From: Isoetes taiwanensis
Taxonomy: Eukaryota > Streptophyta > Lycopodiopsida > Isoetales > Isoetaceae
Assembly: GCA_021234155.1 (NCBI GenBank)
Contig: JAJEKV010000087.1
Location: forward strand, 2,973,242 to 3,037,241
DNA length: 64,000 nt
Direction: 5' to 3'
Positions 11,726-22,900 of this stretch are shown in pieces. Below the pieces are notes generated by a model, which worked only from the letters and a program-made list of their open reading frames with translations, was not told where the DNA came from and did not search any database. A program made the translations under genes and the position numbers. Positions within the stretch are counted from its first letter, which is position 1. Each line of letters starts with the position of its first letter.

Positions 11726-13608
11726 TTGGTACATTGTGCGAATGCAGCCTTTATCCGACCAGATCATACACGCTTAGGCAACGATTGGAAAGCATTGGGT
11801 TGTCCTCGGCGTCCTAAAGGAAACAGGGCTCCCCGGATAAGTGGAAGACCTTTGAGAAACTATGCGAGATATGTTCACTGGAGGGACGAGGAAGATGACG
11901 AGGGAGAGGAAGAAGAGGAGAAGAAGAAGAGAACACCAAGGAAAGGCGGGGAGTCTCTCTCGGACCAATATGACCTCATTCTTAGCACCGGTATGTGGGA
12001 GAAATGGACCGACATATGGGCTCAATGGACAAGAGGCAAGTCTGAAGGACAAAGAATGGAGAATTTCAAGCGAGGCCGGACCCCAAGTTGTTTGACAAGC
12101 GGTTCATGAAGAGGATCTGAGGGCCTCACCGGACAAAGAAACGCTTGACCTACAAGGCAAAATCTTGGGGAACAATCCTCACTTGAGGAAGACCAAGAGT
12201 TCTAAATTGCGGGGCGCTTAAAGGATTATGCCACAGTCCTAAAGCGACATCGTGCGTTAGAAGAAGGCATCGGAGTTACGCAGCGTTGCATCTAATGAAT
12301 ACCATGATTTTGATTATTACAAGGAAAAGGCTGCCCTTGATGAGGAAGACATGAAGGAATTGAACCGTCTATGTCAACCCTACATCAACACCAAGCTGAA
12401 GCGTAGCGTCAAAACCCTTCCTTTCCCTGAGCGTGCTATGGCAATTTCGAAAAGGAAGCTTGGATTCGGGGTGGTCCCATTTAAAGTGACGATAGCTCCC
12501 CATTTCTGGTTACTTTGGGACACAAGGGATTTGGTGGTCCGAACGGCACTGGACCCGTGGCACTATTTGCCATCAATATGATCGAAGACCCCACCCTTTT
12601 TATGACAAAGCCGACATAGAGCGTTGGTACAAGGCGTGTAATGCGGACATGACCGACACTGGATACTTTCGGTTTCCTTGTCTTTTTGCATCTTAGGGCA
12701 ATCAAACAAGCTGCTTTGTCTCCCAATGGGCGGTGATATTAACTTCACCAACAAGATCATGCACTCCATATACGAACTTGATCATGAGTGCGGACTTGGC
12801 TTGCCGAAGGCACCAAGCTTTGCCAACATAGTTTTGGTTTTGATTTCAAGATCGGCGGTCGACACGGATAAGTGGTGGTCTAGCGAGCATCATTATCTCG
12901 ACAAGTTCATGATCTCTCAAGAGCGGATGGAACCACGGAAGGGGGCAGGTTTATGGAGGATGTTCCATCGATGGACAAGGTCAGCAAAGATGGTGCGACC
13001 GGTCCTATACATAGAATTCCTATCCGGCCAAGAGTTATCAAGTACTTCATAACCAGCTTGGTCGAGGAAGATCAAATTGTATCGCGAAAGTGGTACATGA
13101 ATGGCTGTTCTCTCGGGGGCTATCTTTGTTTGGAATGAAACCTATATCCGTGGTTGGAAATAAGGACATGGTTGAAACCATTCGGTCATACACGGATCTG
13201 CTTCATGAGCATTTCAAGGGGAGGAAGACAAATGGAAGCGGTAAAGGCGGCGAGGGCGAGGGAGACAAACCCGGCGGAGGCGAGGATGTCGAAGGTTTGG
13301 ACGAATCTTTGCCGAAAACATTATTGAAAACCGAGATTGAGGTGAGTTTACTTTGCTCTATCGGTGTTTCTCGACTTCATGAGTCGAGAAAACTCGTTTC
13401 CTTTCAATACCTTTTCTTTTCATTCTCGACTCGCGAGTCGAGAAAACTCGTTTCCTTTCTGACAGATGTCATCATTTCAGGGAATTCCAGCTCAACGACT
13501 CCGGATCATTGTCAATGGATTCCAACGGTTCACGTCGCGAGGAGAATGAGAATGAAAATCCAGAGCAAGACAACGCTCCACGGCCCTTTAAAGAACACGA
13601 AAAGATAA
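11726..13608 (+). pseudogene. Unrecognised coding remnants, plus strand
   Basis: Successive plus-strand frames (11726-12109, 12351-12581, 12678-13052, 13090-13608) look protein-like but shift frame. Visible features are an acidic run (DEEDDEGEEEEEKKKR) at 11.9 kb, a segment LPFPERAMAISKRKLGFGVV at 12.4 kb, and a Gly-rich linker (GSGKGGEGEGDKPGGGE) at 13.25 kb. Two palindromes interrupt the frame at 13367-13444. I do not recognise a family. By position these would precede the FCP1/HAD-like remnant and may belong to one long gene. Confidence 0.35.
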
Positions 13609-13642
13609 TGATCCCGCATTTGGATCCCGATGAACCGGAAAT

Positions 13643-14165
13643 ATGGTCGAGCCAAACTCCAAGCGGGATCAATTTGGTCCCACCAAGCTTGTAATATTTG
13701 GCGTCAATGGAGTATTAGCTGCAGTATACCACGACAAAGACGCGTCCCCGAGATTAACACCTCTTGATCCCAATGAAAGCGAGCATAAAATAGTGTATCC
13801 GAGGCCTAGAGCTAAGGAAATTATTGACTGGTGCCTGGCACGGGGATTCGAAGTGGGCATATGGTCTTGTATGGCAAAGAAAAATATTGTCAATGTTCTT
13901 GGTGTTCTCGGCATTTCAGTTTTGAAGTTCAAGTTCGTTTGGGGAAACGAAAGGGTCGAGCATGTGAAGGCCCTCGATCCGCCATCACAAAGGGGAAGCC
14001 TATAATGGTGAAAAAATTTTGGGCGGGGTTTATGAGCTATTCGAGGACTATGGCAAACACAACACGGCGATCATAGGCGACTCCGCCTACAAGTGCTATC
14101 ATAAGCAGCGCAAAATACAATCATTGCTAAGCCATATCGACCGAAGAATATGAGAGGCGGATAGG
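13643..14165 (+). pseudogene. FCP1/NIF-type HAD phosphatase-like remnant
   Basis: The frame 13643-14005 contains KLVIFGVNGVLAAVY, RPRAKEIIDWCLARGFEVGI, WSCMAKKNIVNVLG and FKFVWG. After a frameshift the next frame continues with ILGGVYELFEDYG and NTAIIGDSAYKCYHKQ (about 14010-14110). This is the order of the plant FCP1-homology (NLI-interacting factor) phosphatase domain. The motif-I nucleophile Asp, expected just before VNG, is Gly (GGC at 13700-13702), and the first Asp of the late DDS motif is also Gly (14076-14078). With the frameshift this indicates a non-catalytic relic. It sits in the palindrome-rich block, so it may be transposon-borne. Confidence 0.6.
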
Positions 14166-15545
14166 TGGTTGTCCCGGACTACATCTGTCTTGGCGGAATC
14201 CCTCTTCGCCATTCTTGTCGCCCGATGTGCTTACTACGAACTATCCGAGCCTCCACGGAACCCGATCCGGAGAGCAAGCCGATCATGAAAGCTATGGGCG
14301 ACAAATACTTTGGTGAACAAGAAGAGTGACTTCGCTTTCGGATAGTCAAATTGTGTGAATATTGTAATCGAGCGTGAACACATGTATTGACCATTTTGTA
14401 ATGAATATACTTGTATATTGAGTTTTGATGCCTTTCTCGACTCACGAAGCCGAGAAAGGCATGCTTGTCGTGTTGATGAAATGCTTGTACAATCTATTAT
14501 GATAATGCTTGTACATTGGGTTTCCTGGGCCTTTCTCGACTCGCGAGAAAGGCATGCGGGTTTTCTCGTTGACGAAAGCATTTGTATGCTTCCGTGTGTG
14601 ATTGGATGCAACCATATTCTAATGAGTATGGTTGTACTTTGATTTTTACGGGCCTTTCGACTTCGCGAGTCGAGAAAGACACTACTCCGTCATTGGATGC
14701 AGTTGTATGGAATGAATGTTCTCCGTTGTAATTTGATTTCAACGTTCTTTTCTTCGTTTTGACTAATGACACCGTAATTGTTAATCATACTCTCCTTGCT
14801 CCAGGTGGTTCAGGCACAGATCCGACACCAGCACAGATCCCGCTCAGGCATCACAGAGACCGCTCAAGGCGGAAGAAATACCGTTATGGCACAGATCCCG
14901 GTCACGCTACACTCTTGCGGCCTTTGGGACAAGGTTGCTCGCATGAATCGAGAGGTTGCTCGCTACACCACAGGGATAAAAAACGGTGAAGAACAAAGAG
15001 ATAGTCCAGGAAGCTCAAGGCATCTTGCAAGCATTGCATAACATCCACGGAGGTTGGGGATGGAGCATATTCGATGAAAGGTGCCGGGAGGCGAGTGGAG
15101 AAGTCGGGTGGACAGGTCGGGCGGTAGCTCGAGAGGCACCTCCCGTGAGGCATTCCACACTCTTGAGGTTGCCCCAAGGCTTACTGAGGCGGCATGAAGA
15201 AGCGCCACAAGTTAATCCCCTAAGGTGGACCACCTACCAAGATGATGTAAGCTGTAGTGACAAACAAGACCGCCATGGTCTCTGCGTCCGATGTAAAATA
15301 CATTGTATCTGTTCAATTTATTAATAAAAATTCTTTTTCAACTAGATCTTTGGTTTCAAACTTTAATGAATTTCCTTTGTTTCAGTTGCTTTGTTTTTGT
15401 TCTCGACTCGCGAACCTGGGAAAACTGGAGCAAAGCTCGGATTCAGAGTTTTATTCAAAAATTCGAATTTAGGATAGTTTTCGGGTCGGGGTGCTACTTT
15501 TTATGTAAATTAACCGGGTTCCGAAAAAAAATGGGAATGGAATGA
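14166..15545. other. Palindrome-bearing tail of GC-rich block
   Basis: Three palindromes occur (14431-14459, 14531-14552, 14653-14678), each followed by similar text such as GCATGCTTGT or GTATGGTTGTAC. A plus-strand segment at 14.80-15.24 kb (LWDKVARMNREVARYTTGI, then ALHNIHGGWGWSIFDERC after a frame change) looks coding but is not recognised. Confidence 0.35.
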
Positions 15546-15570
15546 GTCCCACTTTAATTAAATACGACTT
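15546..15570 (-). repeat. Right copy of the 25-bp inverted repeat
   Basis: Perfect reverse complement of 3327-3351. It coincides with the end of the GC-rich block, after which AT-rich DNA resumes. Confidence 0.6.
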
Positions 15571-15609
15571 ACAATCACTTGGCTAGAATTACATTTACAA
15601 GAAATTTAT

Positions 15610-15633
15610 CGCGGCGGCCTTGCGGCCGCCGCG
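15610..15633. repeat. Perfect GC-only hairpin
   Basis: CGCGGCGGCC at 15610-15619 pairs with GGCCGCCGCG at 15624-15633 across a TTGC loop, in otherwise AT-rich sequence. No T-run typical of a pol III terminator follows. Confidence 0.85.
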
Positions 15634-18455
15634 AACATTTCTCTTCTCCATCTATGTCCATGGAAGATGGCTCATCATGCCCACCATATTTTCAATGGAG
15701 AAATTCAGCTAATCTGATATGTATCTTATGTGATGAGCACAAACACTGAAGAAAGTTTGCCAAAGCTAGACATAATCCCTTTCAAAACTTATGATGTTGT
15801 TGCTTAAATCAACCTTAAGAATTAATGCAGGATCGCAAAATGCAGCCTTAGAAGCCATTCACGTAACCATAGGTTGCCTCTTTTTCTGCTTACAGACAGA
15901 TTTATGTCTTTATGCAGCGTCTCAGCTTATGTCATCAATTTCAAAAAGACTTAATGGCATCATGGACATAATAGATGTTCAGTTGTCTTCAGGCCAAATA
16001 AAGAATATGAAAAGACTTCCAGCAGCAAAATGATGCCGCTACAAATGCTCAAGGATTCTGAGAAGTTTGAACTTGCAATTGTGTTCATCTAACATCTATA
16101 TAAGGAAGAAAAAGCAAGCGGGTCGCACCTCAAATAGTTCTGAAAAATTTCAGATTATAGATTTCTAGTTAAAAGAAGATGCTTAAGAAATCATATATGG
16201 TCCTTCAAACAAACAGGATGGACATAAAGATTAATTAAAAGCACAAACCATTCAATGGATTTTAATGTCACCGCTTTTCAAACCGCTTTTTTTTGTTGAT
16301 AAAAAAAAACAAATAGGTAGATTTTGAGCGAGAATACAATAGAATAAGGAAATAGAAGATCAGTTCACCAGTTCACCTGAGGGTCGAAATGTGGATTTGG
16401 TATTCCGCCACATGAAACGTAATGCTCTGCCTCTCCTAAACTTCACAACAACAACCAAATAGATCTTGTTTTATACCATACTACATCCACTCGATTGCTG
16501 ACACTTGCCATGGTAACAGCCAGATAATTAAAGCTGATATCCAGAATTTTCTCTTGGATATTATGAGCACCGGATTTTCTCCAGATCTCCATTTCTAATC
16601 AACACTTAGCTTGGCTTGAGACAGAAAAAATGTGTCGAATTTTCCTCCAGAATATTGAAGGCCGAAGAAGTGACAACTCAAACCTGTGTGTTTTTGGCAA
16701 CAAAGAAGATGATGGAGCACGCGTTCATCGTATGCGACTTAGAATCGACACCTAGGAGGCTATCTCGTCCACATTACGCCCGCGGCAAAAAAATTCGCCG
16801 ATCTCTTCAAATTACACATGCAAACTTCAGACCTGCAACGCCAATCACTCTCCATCTCGCTAAACCACATGTGAAGCTCTGCTTTTCGTTTCTGGACATC
16901 TTAGGTTCTAGGCTTCTGAGAGTAGGTTCTACCTAATGATTTGAACTAAAATGGCCTTCTGAAATCTTGCGGCGGTATTTTTCACCGGAAGTAAGGATTA
17001 TAAATCAGCGAGGACATTTATCGCTTATGCGGCGATATTCCCCACGCTAAAATCCAACAAACCCCAAGCACGAGCTAACAACTTCAGACCTAAAAAATAA
17101 TCATACAAAGACGGTGCAGACTAGTCTTCAGGCCCAAATTGGAATAAGAAATAACTCGCAAGAACAAAAACTGGCAAAAATACAAAATCTGAATCTGTTG
17201 GGTGTGCACAGCGGCCAAGTTTCAGTCAGAACCTTTCCTACAGATCTGCCATGCCGTTTTGACGAAGGGCCATCCGGTTTTGATGAAGGGAGATGCGCCC
17301 AGACGATTCCGGAAGATGCTGTTGCTGTTGCAGGCGATGGCTATGGCGATGGCGACGATCTTCCCTATTTTTCTTTGGATTTTTTCTTTCCCTATTTTTT
17401 CCTTCCGGAAAAACGTGGCCGCTCTAGAGGCAAGCATCACCTTCGAATATGCCAAAGGAATCGTCCCCTTGAGGATTATATATGTTAAGACAAGTTATAA
17501 TTCGATCCAACTCAATATCTTAGATTTATGATTTATAAAGGTGGAGAACAATATGTTTTTTTAATTTAGAACTTTTCTTTCTTTAAATTATCAACTTGAA
17601 ATGACGTTGCCACCAACCAACTCCACTGGTTTCAAGGAATCATTCTCTGACATCTTCACTATTTGCAAAACATGACTTTTGATGTTTGATGATAGTGTTT
17701 GCCATGGTTCATCTTTACAACACGATTGTACATAATACCCTATGCACGATTACACTAGCCTTCTTTACAAATGTATCCAAAAATTATGAGGGAGTCCTTA
17801 TGTTGTACCCAACTACCCTTTATGATGTCTTTGTTGATAGTTGTAAACTTTTTTAACTCTAGAAGGGTTAAGGGTATCGGGGTTGGGTTTATGGATTTGG
17901 GGGTCAAGGATTTATCATAACATGAAGCTTAGAGAACTAAGATGATGTAAATGCGACTCATAGATGGAACAAACAATTATACATATCAACCACGAGGTAG
18001 AGATAATTCCAAAGGGTTTTTATTAAGGACAACTTTTTTTAGCATGGATAATACTAAAACCAATGCTAAGTTAAATTTGTCCATGCAAATCGAAAATTAT
18101 CTATCTATTTTGATTAATATCATGTGAACTTCCCAACACATGAATACCTTGCTCAATGGAGACACATACATCATTTTGGGTTTGCAAACACCCCCCCCCC
18201 CTAACCCCACAACTACAACTTAATATGACATCACACACAATCATTACCTACACACATATTCCACCTCCCATTCCACACAACCAATATCTAATTGTCTACA
18301 ATCCCATTGCAATTGTGTTGACTATACATTGGATCTATGTTCTTCGATTGCATTCTATGATTCCTAACCATTCTACGGGCCTAAAGCTGACAAACATGAT
18401 TACATGTACACCTTTTTATTCCACTGCATCTATCGATTTCCACATTCACAGCTAA
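15634..18455. other. AT-rich intergenic DNA, no recognised gene
   Basis: Short open frames (15791-16033, 16616-16936, 17114-17531, 18156-18455) show no motif. A small direct repeat (CGTTTTGACGAAGGGCCATC / CGGTTTTGATGAAGGG) lies near 17256-17290, and a C-run at about 18190. The right part probably belongs to a Helitron that ends at 18485. Confidence 0.4.
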
Positions 18456-18485
18456 TGCCCGGCATCGCCGGGCACACGTTTCTAG
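18456..18485 (+). mobile_element. Helitron 3' terminus
   Basis: An 8-bp perfect stem TGCCCGGC / GCCGGGCA with a 3-nt loop (18456-18474) is followed 7 bases later by CTAG and then T (18482-18486). A short GC hairpin a few bases before CTRR, inserted before T, is the classic 3' end of plant Helitrons. No Rep/helicase coding sequence is present and the 5' TC end was not identified, so this is a non-autonomous or truncated copy. Confidence 0.7.
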
Positions 18486-18582
18486 TATAAATAAAGAGCG
18501 GCATATTTTTTTGCTTATTAATGCAAAATCTAAGATTCGAGGCCTGATTAGACAAGAGGATTATCGAACACCTTTAGGCTTA

Positions 18583-19747
18583 GGCCGGATTTCCACTAAA
18601 CGCCAATTTAAAAAATTACGTGGCCTTTTTTTTCCAGGCGGAAATGCAAAATTGCCGGCAAATATCTTACCCTATAATTCCACTAAGCGGCAATACCATA
18701 CACGTCATGAACACCACCGTGAATGCCTTCAATTTTTTCATCTCTCTTTCACAAATTCGTCTTCCCTCACAAATTCGTTTCCCTGAGAAATGGAGAGAAA
18801 ACATATCATTGCAATAGCAGCTTTCATATACTACTGGTTCAAAACATTTTTGGATGATACTTCTATTGCAGCTGCAACCGCTTTACATTCTTGGATGCAG
18901 GATTCTCAAATTTTGATTGAAGGACTTGATGGCAGAATGGATAGAGACGTCAATATTTGGGCTTACAAGAGGCCCGATCTCTTCATAGACGTCGCTTTGA
19001 TGGGATCATACAGCAATCACATGTTTAAAAGACGGGTAAGAGTTTCTAGAGCCACATTTCGATATATTTGTGAAGCTTTGGGACCAGTTTTAAAACGAGA
19101 GGATACAAGGATGCGTCTTGCTATGCCAGTGGAGAAGAAGGTATGTATTGCTTTGTCAAGATTAGCAACAGGAAACACCTTGAGAGACATAGGTGATTCT
19201 TATGGCATAGGTGAAACAACCTCACAGCGGGCAGTTGTTGAATTTTGTGGTGCTGTTAAAGAACACTTAGAACCACTGTGTATTAGGTGGCCCTCAATTA
19301 AGAGAATGGAACAACTTGCAAAGGATTTTGAGAAAATGAGAGGCATTCCTTTCGTTGTTGGAGCAGTTGATGGATGCCATCTACCAATTATTGCTCCAAG
19401 TGGCAATCCTCAGGATTACTTTAACAGGAAAGGTTTTCACTCAGTACTCCTTCAGGCTATAGTTTCATCGGATTGTTATGTGTGGGATTATGATGTAGAA
19501 GATCATCTTCGGTGCTGAGATGGATGCTGTTGGTGCTGAGATGGATGTTATTGCCATCGATTATTCGTTGTACCGGGCAATATTGCCTGGTAGAGACAAA
19601 ATACGACGGCAGCATAAAATGTTATGCCAAGTAGGCGTCTACCGCCCTCAATGGAAAGACATGCAAACTGCCTTCGATGCCGTGGATTTTTTTTATTGGA
19701 GTTGGTATTAATTTTGTGTTGCCGTTGCCGTTAATGGAAATTCGGCC
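18583..19747 (+). mobile_element. PIF/Harbinger element with matching ends
   Basis: The left end GGCCGGATTTCCACTAAACG (18583 onward) matches the reverse complement of the right end (19726-19747, GGCCGAATTTCCATTAACGG), giving imperfect terminal inverted repeats of about 22 bp. TTA precedes the left end, as expected for this superfamily's TWA target, but the right flank reads TTT, so the target duplication is not exact. The element is 1,165 bp and encloses a truncated transposase. Its right end is 163 bp upstream of the SCY1-like start codon. Confidence 0.75.
18790..19518 (+). pseudogene. Harbinger (ALP1-like) transposase, truncated
   Basis: The 242-codon frame begins MERKHIIAIAAFIYYW and contains the N-terminal DNA-binding part (FRYICEALGPVLKRED, LATGNTLRDIGDSYGIGETT) and the start of the DDE_Tnp_4 nuclease: GAVDGCHLPIIAPSGNPQ, with the first catalytic Asp, then RKGFHSVLLQAIV. 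It ends soon after, before the second Asp and the Glu. Full-length family members run about 380-450 residues, so the catalytic core is missing. The Myb-like second protein of the superfamily is also absent. Confidence 0.85.
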
Positions 19748-19910
19748 TTTAGGTCTATTATATGCGGAAATGCACCTAATATTTATGCTACTGTATGGTT
19801 AACATGTGATCAGCGGGACTGCTGTGATCTTAACAGCGACTGAGTTGCAAGAGGCCCGGAAAAAGAGAGCGTTTGCAAAGCAAGTAGATCTAGGCCATCG
19901 GCAAGGCGCC

Positions 19911-22900
19911 ATGTTCAAGTTCCTTAAGGATGTGGTAGTTGGTTCCGGTGGTGTCCTCAAGGATCTACCTTACAATATCGGGGACCCTTACTCTATATGC
20001 TGGGGATCGTGGAAACACTACCGTGGTACCTCTAAGGTATGTGAATGCTTGCCTTCTAATTCCAATTGACTGCCCCTATAGAAGAGCAGCTTATACCATT
20101 TTAAAATTTTACCTCTGTTTTTGCACCCTTATTCCCTTTTTGTGTCGAAGCGAAGAATTTGCTGTTGTTCAGTCTTGCTGCAAATGGATTGGACAATGAC
20201 GATGCCCGTCATGTAATGTGGCATTCATAACTTGTTATGTGGGTCAATGTACTAGGCTTTAATATACGAAAGAGGCAATGTTAAAAGAATGTATCTTTAG
20301 CTGGATCAACAGGCCAGCATAGGACAAACAGCAGACTAATTTGTGTAGTGTTTGGCAAAGTTATGATCTGAAGAAATTCAGGTTACCAACCCTGGAATTA
20401 ATTATCATAAATTAAAAATTAGCAGGTCCTTTGCAATATGCTGTAACTCAATATTCTCTATCAAGATGGTCTGATTGTTTTCTATTTACTCAGGAGAACT
20501 CCTCTCCAGTATCAATATTTGTCTTTCAAGCAACCAACGCACAAGATGGCCGGCTTACTGCTGCCAGAAATGGAGTGAAAAGGCTTCGAACAGTAAGCAT
20601 CATATCTGTATATGTCAATCATGTCACGTTCATATTATATGAGAAGGAAGTGTGTCACCATTTCAAACTAGAATGTCAATCGATTCCGTACATAGCAGTC
20701 AACATACTACTTGCCATTTCTCTTCTTCTGCATCCTTACTTTCATCAGGTTTTATGAAACAGGTTCGTCATCCAAATGTTCTAGTTTATCTGCACAGCAC
20801 AGAAGTAGAGTTAACTGAAGGGGGCCAAATTAAGCCTACCATATATATGGTCACAGAACCTGTCATGCCTTTGGAGGAGAAGCTGAAGCAACTTAATCTT
20901 CAGGGTAGCCAACGGTAGGATTTTTACTTCATTGTGCTGTTGATAATTTGTCTTATTTAGGCGGCTTTGGGTGGGTCTTAGTGCTATTGTTGCGAGTTTA
21001 TGCCTTTAGTCTTTCTTTTTACCGTAACACCTTTTTTTGACAAGCATAGACAATCTTCAAATTGCCTTATCAGCATGATGCAAGTGATAGTTTAACATCT
21101 GAAGCTATAAATGAGTAAAATATTGTTAGCTTTGATCATGGCACTCTTGGAAAGTAAAGATGATTTTGACCGCCAGCTATAAGCAAGCAGGCATACCCAA
21201 AACCCTTCCTTTTCCATATAAAGCCCGAGTTTACTTCATTCTAGCAATCCGATGATAGCACATTGTGCCTTAATTTCTTAGCTCTACAGTTCTCTGTGCA
21301 CCGCTTTGTCTTGTGTATATTTAGATCTGCATGTGAGGTTTGGGAAAATGACATTTCTTTTACGTGCATAAGGTCTTTAATATGTTCCTTAATCCCTTGG
21401 GTATCTTGGGACAATGATAAGATGCTTTTTACTTTCTAGGGACGAATATTATGCATGGGGTCTACACCAAATTAGCAAAGCTGTTAGTTTCCTAAACAAT
21501 GACTGCAAGCTTGTACGGACTTTGCTCTTTAAAACCTTGTTTGTATAACTTTTTATCGTTTAAACATCATTTGCATGTAGTACCAGGGCAATCTATGTTT
21601 ATCTATGATAACAATGGTTTACAAGACTGTAATTGTTATCTTAAAGATAATGGTATGCATTCATAGAAATGTTTATAAACCAAGATCTACGAAGAACCAT
21701 GCTTTTCTGTGGTATTAATATAAGAAAATGTTACTGCAATCTAATGTTTAGTTCGTCTAAGGAGCTCATGACTTGGCGTTCTTGAATGGAAGCTTGCCCA
21801 ATTGCTTAAGTGTACCCCTTCAGTCACGTATATCTTTCCCCGCAACAAGCAGATGTGTCTTTATGATTAGAAAGTGGAGATTTTTTATTATCTCGGAGCC
21901 ACCGCCATGCGCATGAAATAATGAATAGCTGAAAACTCAATATGAAATTATGATCCAATTCCCTTAAACATGTGATCAATATTTAGGGGTTGAGAGCCCT
22001 ATAATTATTTTATGTCTACACCTACCCATGTGTACTGAAGTGTGCATATGATTTTTGTCTCTCTACAGGTCCATGGAAATGTGTGTGCAACATCTGTAGT
22101 TGTGACTCCAACACTGGACTGGAAGCTATATGCATTTGATGTGCTGTCAGAGTTTGATGGTCCTAATTCTGATGCAAATGGCCCAATGCTTGTGAGTATA
22201 TTAATGGGAAGCTAAAATGGACACTACTTCTCGTGTTATATCATTATCATTATCATTAACATTGTCATTGTCATTGTCATTATATGTTAGAACTTATGCT
22301 AACCAACTTTCCTTCTTTCATTTTCAAGCCGCACGAGTGGCTGGTTGGTACTCAATATAAACCTCTAGAGCTTGTGAAGAGCGAATGGGCAACAATACGA
22401 AAGTCACCTCCGTGGGCTCTGGATTCTTGGGGTCTTGGTAAATTTTACATATTCCATGCTCCTCTGAAATTTTGAAAGTATATCATTATACATGTCGACT
22501 GGCAGCAGAACAATGTTTATTTGTTTTTGAAGCTACCATGCTGAACAATACCATTTCGACATGTCCATTTGACCCTAATGCTTTGGCTCTTTTTAATTAA
22601 AGTGATGTAATTATTTTGGGGCCATTGCCAACCGCCCTCTTGTGAATCATTACAGGCTGTTTAATATACGAGTTATTCGCGGGAACGAAATTACTGAAAT
22701 CAGAAGAACTTCAAAATACGTCATCAATTCCAAAGGTATGGAAAATGGTTGTTTTAAGCATAGTTCTTGTATGTCCTTAAGTCCATTCAACACCCATTCA
22801 ACGCCCATGTCTAAGTTAAAGATTTTAATTATTTAATTTAGCAATAAAGCTCGCCTGCTCACTGCTGTAGTTCATTTCAGTTAAAGAATTTAACCTAATG

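Larger units (their letters stand above)
7723..15415. repeat. Dispersed short-palindrome family (TTTCTCGACTCG and its complement)
   Basis: The ideal unit is a 24-bp perfect palindrome: TTTCTCGACTCG followed directly by its reverse complement. Copies or close variants are at 7723-7746, 7871-7893, 8041-8060, 8318-8342, 8691-8717, 8733-8758, 11276-11300, about 11337-11360, 11397-11420, 11461-11484, 11522-11545, 11581-11604, 11643-11666, 13367-13391, 13423-13444, 14431-14459, 14531-14552, 14653-14678 and a decayed one near 15399. Variants keep the arms and change the centre (CTTCG, TTACGA, TTCAT, TTCGTG), as expected if the stem matters. None was found elsewhere in the window. Origin is unknown; mobile hairpin, recombination hotspot or protein-binding site are all possible. 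Confidence 0.9.
3327..15570. mobile_element. Candidate 12.2-kb composite element between 25-bp inverted repeats
   Basis: The block between the two 25-bp inverted copies looks different from its neighbours. From about 6.7 kb to 15.3 kb it is richer in G+C, contains decayed coding remnants on both strands (DUF7869-type, DUF8039-like, FCP1/HAD-like), and is the only part of the window with the TTTCTCGACT/AGTCGAGAAA palindrome family. These traits fit a large, dead DNA transposon or nested transposons. Against this, the repeats are short, lack a visible target duplication, and no canonical transposase was identified. The block is proposed as inference. Confidence 0.35.

Noticed and set aside
7700-15400. 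Organellar or bacterial insertion explaining the GC-rich block
   Set aside because: No recognisable plastid, mitochondrial or bacterial gene; the identified remnants are eukaryotic domain types.
15640-18455. Helitron 5' end
   Set aside because: No TCTCTACTA-like start preceded by A could be singled out without other copies.
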